Assembly: GCA_001898145.1 (NCBI GenBank)
Contig: MKSR01000019.1
Span: forward strand, 248,001-312,000
Reading direction: 5' to 3'
DNA: 64,000 nucleotides
From: Dyadobacter sp. 50-39
GTDB lineage: Bacteria > Bacteroidota > Bacteroidia > Cytophagales > Spirosomataceae
Position 1 is the first letter of the stretch; each line of letters starts with the position of its first letter. The notes below the pieces were generated by a model that made no database searches, was not told the origin of the DNA, and was given only the letters and a program-made list of their open reading frames with translations. The position numbers and the translations under genes were made by a program. Positions 10,079-18,898 of this stretch are shown here, in pieces.

Positions 10079-11102
10079 TGTGATCGCCACATTACCGCAG
10101 GTAGCCAGCGCAACCCTCAATCCCGACGATTCGGAACAGAGCGGACTGATCGAAAAGCGAAGGAATATTGTGAAAGTGTTCGACGTCAAAAAGAGCGACG
10201 CACTTGAAATAGATAATCAGTTTGGTCTTGTGAAAGTGAATCTGTGGGCTAAGGAGGAGATCAAGGTGGAAATTGTCGTAACTGCCAATGCACCTTCCGA
10301 CTCCCGCGCCGCCGAATATCTCGGCTCGGTGAATATCGACGAAAAACGGGCCAAAAACCTCATCAGCATTGCCACCCGAATCGACCGGAGCCAGTTCGGC
10401 AACAATGGCTGGAACAAAAGCAAGGGTGACAAGAATTTTATCCAGATCGATTACACGATTTACATGCCTAAGGAGAATTCGCTGACTGTGCGCAACAAAT
10501 TTGGCAATACAGACATTCCTTCCTTCTACGCGCCGCTTACAGTAGATTCCAAGCACGGCAATTTCGTGGCGACACTCCTGGAAAATCCCGACAACGTGAT
10601 CGATGTGCAATTCGGAAGCGCCAGGATCGGGAAAATGGACGGCGGCAAGCTCGACTGCCAATATTCCAATGTAAAGCTCGACCAGGCGAAGAAGGTTATG
10701 CTGAGCAACAAGTTCGGTGAACTGACGATCGGTGATGTCGTGAACCTGGATGCATTGATCGACTATTCCGGCGCTAAAATCGGGACCATCCGGGGCACGG
10801 GCAAAATCAAGCTCAATTATTCGGGTAATTTCAAAATCGATGAACTGACGCATTCAGCGCAGAATGTGGACATCCAGGCGCAATACTCTTCCATTGTACT
10901 GCCGGCCGAGGCCAACCAGTTCAATGTCAGCGTAACGTATGGCAAGTTTAGTTACCCGGCGGAGAACGTCAACTTCTCGATGCAGCCGGAAAAGGATGGC
11001 CGCCCCGACAAAATGAAGCATTACCAGGGGAAGGTCGGTACCGGCACAGGTCCGAAAATTACCGTCACTTCGGTGTTTGGTGATGTGAGAATGAAGGAAT
11101 AA
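10038..11102 (+). CDS. Exported DUF4097-like beta-helical protein
   Basis: Protein of 354 residues with a signal peptide (MITIKKIATLLLFSVIATLPQVASA). The mature part has regularly spaced short beta-strands built around phrases such as IDNQFGLVKVNLW, NKFGNTDIPSF, SKHGNFVATL and NKFGELTIGDV. This FG-turn repeat is typical of DUF4097/putative adhesin beta-solenoids. The C-terminus closes with the same pattern (TVTSVFGDVRM). It starts 41 bases inside the preceding membrane-protein gene, so the two are probably translationally coupled. It is the third gene of the sigma-factor operon. Function is unknown; a role in envelope stress sensing or as the regulon's output is only a guess from position. 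Confidence 0.7.
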   Translation: MITIKKIATLLLFSVIATLPQVASATLNPDDSEQSGLIEKRRNIVKVFDVKKSDALEIDNQFGLVKVNLWAKEEIKVEIVVTANAPSDSRAAEYLGSVNIDEKRAKNLISIATRIDRSQFGNNGWNKSKGDKNFIQIDYTIYMPKENSLTVRNKFGNTDIPSFYAPLTVDSKHGNFVATLLENPDNVIDVQFGSARIGKMDGGKLDCQYSNVKLDQAKKVMLSNKFGELTIGDVVNLDALIDYSGAKIGTIRGTGKIKLNYSGNFKIDELTHSAQNVDIQAQYSSIVLPAEANQFNVSVTYGKFSYPAENVNFSMQPEKDGRPDKMKHYQGKVGTGTGPKITVTSVFGDVRMKE

Positions 11103-11110
11103 ATACTCCC

Positions 11111-12661
11111 CTACTCTTCCAAAAGCACATTATACCTGAAATCCAGCGGATCGAAGGCATTGTAAAGTTTCTGGATAAACTGAGGGTCATTGATGTAGAA
11201 ATTCAGCAGATTGTCATACCGTTCCTGGGCGATTCCGTTCGGGAACAGTTTGTTTTTAAGGGTCAGCAATTGCTCGATCTCCGATTCGTGGTTACGCTCC
11301 TCGGCACGGATAATGCGTTTTTCGAGGTGTTTTAATGAATTCAGAAGGCGCTTCTGCTCGGCTTTCACTGCGCCGTGCATCGTTTGATCTACCTCCGTGG
11401 CTTTTGCAAGAATCTGCTCGAAAACCGCGTTGAATGCTTCCTTCTGTTCATCCAGGTTGAGCTCGTGCTCGGTATTACGCTCGATGAACGTCTTGCGCAG
11501 CGCAATTTCATCCAGGAACAAGTCTTTGTAATCGATTTTCAGCTTTTTCGCCTTCTTATATTGGTGACCGTTCATGTACAACGCGAAGTTGCGTGGCATC
11601 AGCATGGGATAAGCCACTCCGAAATGGTCGAAAACGCCTTTCAGCTGCATCCAGTAAGGCACCTCTGACGGCCCGCCTATATACGCAAGGTTTGGTAAAA
11701 TCACTTCCTCATACAAGGGGCGCAGGATCACGTTCGGACTGAAACGCTCCGGATTGGTTTCCGCCAGTTCCAGCAGTTCCTCCTCGCTGAATTCCAGTTC
11801 GGTATTCAGGACTTTAAACACGCCGTCTTCGCGCACAATGCGCTCGCGGAGGTTATTGTCGAGATAAAAGAAATTGATTTCACGCGCATGGAGGGGAGTA
11901 TGGTAGCCAAGCGCATTCAGCCGGGAAGTGGTTTCGGTAACGAGTTTCTCCGAAATGGAATCTTTCAGTTCTTCCTTGATCACCGGCAGGAAGTGGCGTT
12001 TAAGGTCTGCATGGTCGGCGTCGAGGCTGATCAGCCCGTAACGTCCGAAAAGTTCATGCATATAACATCGCACAGCATCCGATAACGTGTTGTTTTCAAG
12101 GTAGGCCTTCGCGAAAAGCAGCGGTTTATCCGGCAATTGCTTCAAAATTCCGGCCAGCTCTTTCGGGTTCAGCTTTCCTACCGCCCCTTTGTGCTCGCCT
12201 GTCCATTTATGCGTCTGTCCGAACAGATGGAAAGACGCGATTTCTTCAAAATCGTGGTCTTCCGACGCCATCCAGTAAATGGGCACGAAGTTGTACTCGG
12301 GGTACTTCGCTTTCAATGCCTCGGCGAGCTTGATGATCGTAACGATCTTGTATATGATGTACAGCGGGCCGGTGAAAATATTCAGTTGGTGACCGGTTGT
12401 GACTGTGAAGGTATTGTCTTGTAATAAGACCGAAAAATCGGGCAGGTAGGGAAGGCCGTGGTATTGCTTCGTAAGTACATCCACGAGCGTTTTGCGCTTA
12501 TCGGCAGCGAACCCTTTTTTATTCAAAATAGCCTTTTCCGCATTCTCCAGTGTCGGGAAAACACTGTAAAAAGATTCAAGCGTCGGTTTCTGATCGAGGT
12601 AATCGAGTAGTAATGCAGGAAACTGGCCTGTGGTACGCAGATCCACGGAATGCAAAGTCAT
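11111..12661 (-). CDS. bshC: Bacillithiol biosynthesis cysteine-adding enzyme BshC
   Basis: Putative cysteine ligase for the last step of bacillithiol synthesis, adding Cys to glucosaminyl-malate in the cytoplasm. The protein is 516 residues from the ATG at 12659-12661; a TTG start at 12697 would add 12 residues without clear family support. Features typical of BshC: FTVTTGHQLNIFTGPLYIIYK (nucleotidyltransferase-like core), VPIYWMASEDHDFEEI (family hallmark HDFEE) and a long C-terminal coiled coil (about residues 400-480, LKHLEKRIIRAEERNHESEIEQLL). bshA and bshB are not in this window. Bacillithiol is the expected low-molecular-weight thiol of Bacteroidota of this group. Confidence 0.93.
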   Translation of the reverse strand: MTLHSVDLRTTGQFPALLLDYLDQKPTLESFYSVFPTLENAEKAILNKKGFAADKRKTLVDVLTKQYHGLPYLPDFSVLLQDNTFTVTTGHQLNIFTGPLYIIYKIVTIIKLAEALKAKYPEYNFVPIYWMASEDHDFEEIASFHLFGQTHKWTGEHKGAVGKLNPKELAGILKQLPDKPLLFAKAYLENNTLSDAVRCYMHELFGRYGLISLDADHADLKRHFLPVIKEELKDSISEKLVTETTSRLNALGYHTPLHAREINFFYLDNNLRERIVREDGVFKVLNTELEFSEEELLELAETNPERFSPNVILRPLYEEVILPNLAYIGGPSEVPYWMQLKGVFDHFGVAYPMLMPRNFALYMNGHQYKKAKKLKIDYKDLFLDEIALRKTFIERNTEHELNLDEQKEAFNAVFEQILAKATEVDQTMHGAVKAEQKRLLNSLKHLEKRIIRAEERNHESEIEQLLTLKNKLFPNGIAQERYDNLLNFYINDPQFIQKLYNAFDPLDFRYNVLLEE

Positions 12662-12820
12662 GAAAGGTGGTTTTTCAGTAGCTAGTAGAGAATCCAACGT
12701 AATTATTTTTGCGATTTTGACTCAGAAAAGAAACTTACTACCTAACGAGAAAGGTGCCGTTTTTGGTTTCCCAAAATTGCGCATTTTGACCGATAATCGA
12801 AAACCTTTTAACAAGATACA

Positions 12821-12851
12821 AAAAAGCCGCACCTGAGTCAGATGCGGCTTT
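12821..12851 (-). terminator. Rho-independent terminator behind the acyl-CoA dehydrogenase gene
   Basis: Perfect 9-bp stem (AAAGCCGCA at 12823-12831 with TGCGGCTTT at 12843-12851) around an 11-base loop. Read on the minus strand it is followed by a run of T, so it ends transcription arriving from the acyl-CoA dehydrogenase gene (12911-14725). Confidence 0.8.
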
Positions 12852-12910
12852 CAACCTGTATTTTGGTTTTCAGTTGTAGCAGGCTGTTCACCTGAGATAT
12901 TTATGATATT

Positions 12911-14725
12911 TTAAAAGACGTAGTCGTTTTTAGCTATCAGCTCGTCGGCAATGCGGCGGCGTGCGTCTTTAAGATTTGCGGGCTCTATTTTGGTGAATCT
13001 TTTCAGTCCCATCAGCATCACCCGCAGCTCGTCGCTTTCGGCAAAGCTGGTAATCGCGGCGCGGCCGGCATTGTTCACTTTTTCAACTGCGCGGCTGAGG
13101 TAAATCAGAGCGATATCCTCGTGCAATGCATTCGCTTCCCCGCCCAGCAACCCGATCCGCTTTTCCACTCTCAACAACACCGATTCGGCCACATAAATTT
13201 CAATGACCATATCGGCAATATTCATGATAATCTCTTGTTCATCAGAGAGTTTCATCATAAACTTTTGTACCGCAGCACCGGCGATCATCAAGGCAGCCTT
13301 TTTCAGGTTTTTGATCACTTTTTTCTCCGCGGCAAACAATGTTTCATCCTCATCGCCCCCGAAATCCGGGATGGACAAAATCTCTTTGCCCACTGCCATG
13401 GCCGGCCCCATCAGATCGAGTTGCCCTTTCATCGTACGTTTCAGCAGCATATCCACCACAAGCAGGCGGTTGATTTCATTGGTACCTTCAAAAATCCGGT
13501 TGATCCGGCTATCGCGATAGGCGCGATCCATCGGTGCATCGGCCGAAAAACCCATCCCTCCATACACCTGCACACCTTCGTCCACCACATAGTCCAACAC
13601 TTCCGACCCATGCACCTTCATGATCGCGCACTCTATCGCAAGCTCTTCCAGAGCCTTCAATTTCGCTTCGGCATCGTTCATTCCCTTCTCCTTGAAGGCC
13701 TGGATGAGATCATCTATATTCTGCCCCACACGGTAGGCCGCCGACTCGGTCGCGAACATTTGCACCGCCATTTCAGCGAGCTTGTGCTTGATGGCCCCGA
13801 AATTGGCAATAGCCGTACCGAACTGCTTGCGTTCATTGGCATATTGTATCGCCTGAGACGCCACACGTTTCGAACCGCCCAGCGCCGCCGCCGCAAGCTT
13901 GATCCGGCCTATATTGAGGATATTAACCGCTATTTTAAACCCGTTACCCCTTTCCGACAGCATATTCCCGACCGGCACCAGGCAGTCATTGAAGAACAAC
14001 TGGCGCGTGTCCGAACCCTTGATACCCATCTTGTGCTCGGGCTCGTTCATGGTAATGCCGCCGAATGACTTTTCAATGATAAATGCCGTCAGGTTTTTAT
14101 CCGTTTCACCATTCTCCTCAATCTTGGCAAAAACAATAAACACGTCCGCAAAACCGCCGTTCGTGATCCACATTTTCTGGCCGTTGATCACGTAATGCTG
14201 CCCGTCCGCGCTCAGTTTCGCTTTTGTCCTACCCGAATTGGCATCTGAACCTGAATCGGGCTCGGTGAGACAGTAAGCTGCTTTCCACTCGCCCGAAGCC
14301 AGTTTTGGCAAATACTTGTTCTTTTGCCCGTCATTGCCATAATACAGAATAGGCAATGTACCGATACCCGTGTGCGCCGAGAGTGCCACAGAAAACGAGT
14401 TCCCAGCGCCAGTCGCTTCGGCGACAAGCATGGAGGTATTGAAATTCATCCCAAACCCGCCGAACTCCTCAGGAACAGCAGTACCGAGCAAGCCGAGCTC
14501 GCCGGCTTTATCCATCAGCCCCGAAATAAGTGCCGGGCTTTTAGCCTGGTCTATTTCATCCAAACGCGGCCACACCTCCCTGGCCAGGAAGTCACGGCAC
14601 GTGTCAGCGATCATGCGCTGCTCTTCATTGAATTCTTCGGGAATAAAAATCTGATTTGCCAGGGTTTCCTTGATCAGGAACTCACCTCCCTTGATGGACG
14701 TCTGGTTTAATGCTGCAACGGACAT
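12911..14725 (-). CDS. Acyl-CoA dehydrogenase, 600-residue type
   Basis: FAD-dependent acyl-CoA dehydrogenase for the first step of fatty-acid beta-oxidation. The ATG at 14723-14725 gives 604 residues; a longer frame upstream has no family similarity and overlaps the promoter and operators. N-terminal helical domain at about 25-135; middle beta-domain with YCLTEPDSGSDA and ITNGGFADVF; C-terminal helical domain with QAIQYANERKQFG and the EGTNEINRLLV signature. About 180 extra residues follow (from about 430), as in the long ACADs common in Bacteroidota. Its promoter carries two copies of a palindrome that also stands before the thiolase gene at 20009-21187, so the two are probably co-regulated. 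A terminator lies downstream. Confidence 0.93.
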   Translation of the reverse strand: MSVAALNQTSIKGGEFLIKETLANQIFIPEEFNEEQRMIADTCRDFLAREVWPRLDEIDQAKSPALISGLMDKAGELGLLGTAVPEEFGGFGMNFNTSMLVAEATGAGNSFSVALSAHTGIGTLPILYYGNDGQKNKYLPKLASGEWKAAYCLTEPDSGSDANSGRTKAKLSADGQHYVINGQKMWITNGGFADVFIVFAKIEENGETDKNLTAFIIEKSFGGITMNEPEHKMGIKGSDTRQLFFNDCLVPVGNMLSERGNGFKIAVNILNIGRIKLAAAALGGSKRVASQAIQYANERKQFGTAIANFGAIKHKLAEMAVQMFATESAAYRVGQNIDDLIQAFKEKGMNDAEAKLKALEELAIECAIMKVHGSEVLDYVVDEGVQVYGGMGFSADAPMDRAYRDSRINRIFEGTNEINRLLVVDMLLKRTMKGQLDLMGPAMAVGKEILSIPDFGGDEDETLFAAEKKVIKNLKKAALMIAGAAVQKFMMKLSDEQEIIMNIADMVIEIYVAESVLLRVEKRIGLLGGEANALHEDIALIYLSRAVEKVNNAGRAAITSFAESDELRVMLMGLKRFTKIEPANLKDARRRIADELIAKNDYVF

Positions 14726-14755
14726 ATGAATTCGGGTTAGTCGGGAAACGTGTTG

Positions 14756-14771
14756 GGTATGCTTGCATACC
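14756..14771. promoter_or_regulatory. Operator palindrome 1 of the acyl-CoA dehydrogenase gene
   Basis: Perfect inverted repeat GGTATGC-TT-GCATACC, 16 bases. It lies between the predicted transcription start and the ATG at 14725. The same core (GTATGCnnGCATAC) occurs in front of the thiolase gene. It is a likely binding site for a dimeric repressor of the TetR or GntR kind; the regulator itself is not in the window. Confidence 0.7.
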
Positions 14772-14785
14772 ATTACAGGTCTATG

Positions 14786-14815
14786 CAAATATAGGCCATA
14801 AAAATTATTATGCAA
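14786..14815 (-). promoter_or_regulatory. Promoter of the acyl-CoA dehydrogenase gene
   Basis: Minus strand: TTG at 14813-14815, 19 bases, then TATATTTG at 14786-14793, a full Bacteroidota consensus promoter. The -33 TTG lies inside operator 2, and operator 1 lies just past the start point, so a bound repressor would block the promoter from both sides. Confidence 0.65.
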
Positions 14816-14820
14816 GCATA
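14809..14820. promoter_or_regulatory. Operator palindrome 2 of the acyl-CoA dehydrogenase gene
   Basis: TATGCAAGCATA, a 12-base inverted repeat with the same half-site as operator 1. It overlaps the -33 box of the promoter. Confidence 0.6.
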
Positions 14821-14842
14821 CTATTATCAAATTAGATGAAAA

Positions 14843-14867
14843 ATGACCGCCCTTGCGAGGCGGCCAT
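14843..14867 (-). terminator. Terminator behind the glycosyltransferase/T9SS-client operon
   Basis: On the minus strand: stem ATGGCCGCC with GGCGGTCAT (one G-T wobble) around a 7-base loop, followed by TTTTC. It lies 26 bases past the stop codon of the gene at 14893-17781. Confidence 0.7.
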
Positions 14868-14892
14868 GGTCGTTTCAAGCGCTTTCGTCAAG

Positions 14893-17781
14893 CTATTTTT
14901 TGAAAATCCTGAATTGCTTTAAAAACTCACCGTTGTTCTCGATCCGGATAAAGTAGATACCCGCAGAGAGGCCAAAAGCGTCGAGATCCAGGTTTGCCAG
15001 CGCATCCGAAACCTTGACCAGCGAACCCGCGATCGGTATCCGTTTGCCAGAGACCGTCACAATTTCCCAGCTCAGATTATCACCGGGCTGGTACTCAGGC
15101 AACTTGATATTGACAATGCTTTCGACCGGATTCGGATAGAATGCCCAGTCTTCCATATTTTTGGTGATATCCACCTTGTCGCCCGCCGAAATGCCGAACT
15201 CGATGGAGTTCGTCACGACGGCCGAATCTTCCTTAAATGCCGTAACCGTCAGCGTGTATCTTCCCACATACGGCGCGAAGCCGGAGGCGTCCTCATACAA
15301 TGCGTAGGGGAAAATCGCGGTCGTCGATTTCCTGCGATAAGGACCATTCAGATCGAATGAAACTTTGTCATACTCGAAATTTCCATAAGCATACATATTC
15401 AGCTTGGAAGGCAGTGAATCATGCGGAATCACGTCGTCACCCGACAGTCTCCTGATCACGCGCTGATCGACCTTGCTACCGCCCTGAACAAGTTCAAAAC
15501 GAAGCTCGGGAATTTGTACCAGCAGCACCAGCGGAATCTCCACGTACGCGCCGGCATTATCGTACGCGCGGATGATGAGGCGGTATTCTCCCTCTTCGGT
15601 AGGCGTTCCCGAAAACTCGTTCAGGGCAAATGTGAGCCAAGAAGGCCGGTTCTGCACCGTAACTGACGAAATGTAGCCATCCGCATCTCCAAAAATGTTT
15701 GTGGGCAGAATATAGCTGAACGGCATGTTGATCTGCGCATACTTGACGGGCAATCCGCTGGTAGCAAACGGCGGTGAATTCAGGAACTGCGGCTCCACGA
15801 CCTTGATCGTGAAATAGGTTTCCACAAATGCATTCAGATCGTCATAGGCTTTCAGGATAATGCGGTAATCGCCCAGTTTTGTGGGTGTTCCGCTGAGTAC
15901 GCCATTCGAGAACGTCAGCCAGGAAGGCAATTCGCTGGCTTCGACTTTGGTAATGTCGCCGTCGGGGTCGACAAATGCGGTTTTCGGAATGGTAATGGTA
16001 AATGGCTTATTCACAGCCACCATCTGGTTCGAAAAATTGCTATCGACGGTCGGCGGCTTATTGGCATTCTCACGGGTGTCCACGCGGATAGTGAAAAAAG
16101 CTTCCGCCGACCCACCTTCATCATCAATACCCTTTACTGAAATGCGGTAATCGCCCAATGTTGTGGGTTTTCCGCGCAGAACGCCGTTTTCGTAGCGCAG
16201 CCACGAGGGCAAAGCGCCCACCTCCACCCGCACGATCTTGCCGTCGACATCGGAGAAAGTATCTATCGGAAGACGGTACTCGAAATCCTTGTTCACGGGG
16301 ATAATCTGCATCGGCACCGGCCGGAACACGTAAGGCATATAATTGGAAGCATCCTCCCAATAACTTGGCGACAGAATGTCTTCGATCAAACGAATCCGGA
16401 CGGGACGCGGACGGGAAGGATCGGCGTAGGCACGTTTGGCCCATTCATCGTAAATCACTCCCTGGGCACCTCCTTTTTCCGTCGCTGCCGAAAGGCGGTA
16501 CGACACCGAATCGGCATACACGATCGGGGTCATCGGTTTATTCAGCCATGTCACTGCGCCCTGCCTTAAAAAGCCTTCCGCACGAGCCATTTGCTCTTTT
16601 TGGGAAATAACCACAGCCACTACATTAGCTCCGTGCTCGAAGTTCTCGTTGATTTGCTTCATATGGGCATTATTATCCAGGTACGAGCTTACGAAAAGCT
16701 CATTGGCCGTGATAAAACCCGCAGGTGCATCGCTTTTTACGATATCAACCGACCACCGGTGATCGGTACTGGCCAGGTTGTCGTTTACTTTAATGCCGTC
16801 CGTTTTTTGATTAAGGTCGCGGAAACCCAGCGTTCCCCGCGTTGCCGACTGCGAATCAAATACCGATCCGTAGTCCGACACATATTTGATAGCCGGATCG
16901 ATGCCCTTGACCGCGGCGACCATTTGCTCCGTGAATTTTTTGAGCATCATATGGCGGTAGATGTACCAGTCTTTTCCATACCGCTGCCGGAACGAAAGAT
17001 TGGGTTCCCAGGCCGTGGCAGGTGGGTTGGCTTCATCGAACGACTTGAAAGTCATTCCCCAGAGGAAATTGATCCGCTCGATTTTCTTGTATTTCCCCTG
17101 TACAAAAGCCTTGAAACCCTTTACCATCGAAGGCGAATAATCATAAACAGCCGCATTTTCCTTACCATTTTCGATCAGGCCTCCCGCGTATTCCCCTTCC
17201 TGGGTGCCTGTGCAAGTCACGGACACATAAAGCAGCTTTTTATCGGTGTGCAAATGCTTGTAGCGGGTCATCACCTCTTTGACAAAAGCAACTCCCTTGT
17301 CCAGAATGGGCTGATTATCGAATCCAAAAAAAGTATCCCCGTAACCGCTGTTCAAGGGTTTGTTGGAATGGCTGAACTGGCTGTCGGACACATCCCAGAA
17401 ACCTTTAATGCGGGTACTGTGGCGGCCGAGGTGAATGCGCAAAGCAACCTTCATACCCAGGTCCGTCGCAATTTTGATCTGCTGGTCATACTTCCCCCAT
17501 TGCGGGGTTTCGGTGGGCGAACTGTAATAAACTTTATCCCAGGGGATGGTGATATACACCGCATTGAGCCCGAAATCCTTTGCGGAGCGGATCAGGTCCG
17601 GCTCGGGGCCTATGTCGGTGGGATCGGTGAGGTTCAGGAGCATCAGCGCAAGGTAGCGCTGGCTATCCGTTTCGGTGGTTCTCTGCTGACTTTGCCCCGA
17701 AGCCTGCCCGGCTAGCGCCAGTAGGCTCAGTAACAAAGAAATACGGGTCAAAAATTTAAACGCGCACGTAGAATTGAGCAT
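14893..17781 (-). CDS. Secreted glycoside-hydrolase-like protein with Ig-like repeats and T9SS sorting domain
   Basis: Protein of 962 residues from the ATG at 17779-17781, which lies just behind the stop of the upstream glycosyltransferase gene. Order of parts: signal peptide (to about 30, ending LALAGQASGQ); a TIM-barrel region at about 35-400 resembling GH42-type beta-galactosidase barrels (LNAVYITIPWDKVYY, MKVALRIHLG); three cadherin/dystroglycan-like Ig repeats at about 490-740, each with the phrase PSWL followed by GxPTxxGDYRI; one more beta-domain; and a C-terminal type IX sorting domain (FYPNPVESIVNIK to QFRIFKK). The sorting domain predicts export by T9SS with cell-surface attachment or release. 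The substrate cannot be named, and the catalytic acids were not assigned with confidence. It is the last gene of an overlapping operon with two glycosyltransferases. Confidence 0.8.
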   Translation of the reverse strand: MLNSTCAFKFLTRISLLLSLLALAGQASGQSQQRTTETDSQRYLALMLLNLTDPTDIGPEPDLIRSAKDFGLNAVYITIPWDKVYYSSPTETPQWGKYDQQIKIATDLGMKVALRIHLGRHSTRIKGFWDVSDSQFSHSNKPLNSGYGDTFFGFDNQPILDKGVAFVKEVMTRYKHLHTDKKLLYVSVTCTGTQEGEYAGGLIENGKENAAVYDYSPSMVKGFKAFVQGKYKKIERINFLWGMTFKSFDEANPPATAWEPNLSFRQRYGKDWYIYRHMMLKKFTEQMVAAVKGIDPAIKYVSDYGSVFDSQSATRGTLGFRDLNQKTDGIKVNDNLASTDHRWSVDIVKSDAPAGFITANELFVSSYLDNNAHMKQINENFEHGANVVAVVISQKEQMARAEGFLRQGAVTWLNKPMTPIVYADSVSYRLSAATEKGGAQGVIYDEWAKRAYADPSRPRPVRIRLIEDILSPSYWEDASNYMPYVFRPVPMQIIPVNKDFEYRLPIDTFSDVDGKIVRVEVGALPSWLRYENGVLRGKPTTLGDYRISVKGIDDEGGSAEAFFTIRVDTRENANKPPTVDSNFSNQMVAVNKPFTITIPKTAFVDPDGDITKVEASELPSWLTFSNGVLSGTPTKLGDYRIILKAYDDLNAFVETYFTIKVVEPQFLNSPPFATSGLPVKYAQINMPFSYILPTNIFGDADGYISSVTVQNRPSWLTFALNEFSGTPTEEGEYRLIIRAYDNAGAYVEIPLVLLVQIPELRFELVQGGSKVDQRVIRRLSGDDVIPHDSLPSKLNMYAYGNFEYDKVSFDLNGPYRRKSTTAIFPYALYEDASGFAPYVGRYTLTVTAFKEDSAVVTNSIEFGISAGDKVDITKNMEDWAFYPNPVESIVNIKLPEYQPGDNLSWEIVTVSGKRIPIAGSLVKVSDALANLDLDAFGLSAGIYFIRIENNGEFLKQFRIFKK

Positions 17782-17782
17782 A

Positions 17783-18898
17783 CTAACGGGTTTTGTCAAT
17801 TAATTCGATCCACTCTTTATATCCATTTTCCACATTGAACCGGCTCGCTCTTTCAATGCTCCGGGCACTGTCCGTTTTCGTCTCGCCGCTCATGATCGAC
17901 CGCATCGCCGCGACCATCTGCTTCACGCTCAGGTCATCGGTCACGATACCCATGCCATCCTGCACAAACTCGGACACACCCCCGGAAGGAAATGCAACAA
18001 TAGGCTTACCCAACAACGCAGCTTCGATCATCACGAGCGGAAAAGGATCCTGCCGTGAAGTCAGCAGAAAACCATTCCCCATATTAAGGTAGGCATAATA
18101 ATCCTCTTTCTGCTTGCCAACGAGGTGAATTCTGGTAGCTGAGGTATTGTTGGCGCAGCGCTGCTCGGTGTAATACACCAATCCATCGTCGATCGTTGCA
18201 CCTACCCACACGAGATGCACCCGCGGATCGTTCACTTCCGCGGCGATATCCGGCAGCATATCGAAACCCTTCCGTTCCGAGGTCATTCCGGACAATATCC
18301 ACACGAATGCATCGGCCGGAATTTGCAGCTTCCTGCGGAGTTCCGACGAGCGGGCATCATCCTTTTTGACCAGGGCAGAATCTATAAATGAATAAAGTAA
18401 GCCCACATTTTTCCCGCCGGCATCCCTCAGCGAATCACACGTCGTTTGGGAACAGCCGATCAGCAGTTCCGAGTAATCCACGATGCTTTTGAAGTCGGGC
18501 GCGCTCAGGTACGCGTACGTGAGGGGCATTTCGTGGAAATGGGTAATGACCTTAATCCCGAATTCCTTGGCCACCACAATCGTCTCGGGAATCATCGTCG
18601 TGTTTACATACCAGAAATCCGCGTGAAAACTCTTTGCCAGCTTTCTTAATGCCCTTAGTGTGGGATTGATGCCCAGGTGAAAGGAGATTTTTTCAATTGT
18701 ACTGAATGTGCGCGGGGCTATGTGGACGGGAATGTCCTGGGGAAAGTCGGCTAACAATTCGCCATTCGCAAAGCTGACGATACCGACGTCAAACCGCGAG
18801 CGGTCTATTTTTTTCAAAATGTACAACAGCATCATTTCCGATCCTGTTCGTGTGGCATAGGGCGTAAAAAAGAGGATTCTCTTCTTGGATTGATTCAT
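17783..18898 (-). CDS. Glycosyltransferase family 4-type (GT-B fold)
   Basis: Sugar transferase of 371 residues. The N-terminal half carries the acceptor-side Rossmann-like domain (KKRILFFTPYATRTGSEMMLLYIL). The C-terminal half is a GT group 1 domain at about 190-350 (FVWILSGMTSERKGFDMLPDI, then LLTSRQDPFPLVMIEAALLGKPIVAF with the E-x7-E type motif that binds the nucleotide-sugar). It overlaps the upstream family 2 glycosyltransferase by 4 bases, and the T9SS-client gene begins right behind it. The trio probably works on a surface polysaccharide or glycan. Donor and acceptor are unknown. Confidence 0.88.
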   Translation of the reverse strand: MNQSKKRILFFTPYATRTGSEMMLLYILKKIDRSRFDVGIVSFANGELLADFPQDIPVHIAPRTFSTIEKISFHLGINPTLRALRKLAKSFHADFWYVNTTMIPETIVVAKEFGIKVITHFHEMPLTYAYLSAPDFKSIVDYSELLIGCSQTTCDSLRDAGGKNVGLLYSFIDSALVKKDDARSSELRRKLQIPADAFVWILSGMTSERKGFDMLPDIAAEVNDPRVHLVWVGATIDDGLVYYTEQRCANNTSATRIHLVGKQKEDYYAYLNMGNGFLLTSRQDPFPLVMIEAALLGKPIVAFPSGGVSEFVQDGMGIVTDDLSVKQMVAAMRSIMSGETKTDSARSIERASRFNVENGYKEWIELIDKTR

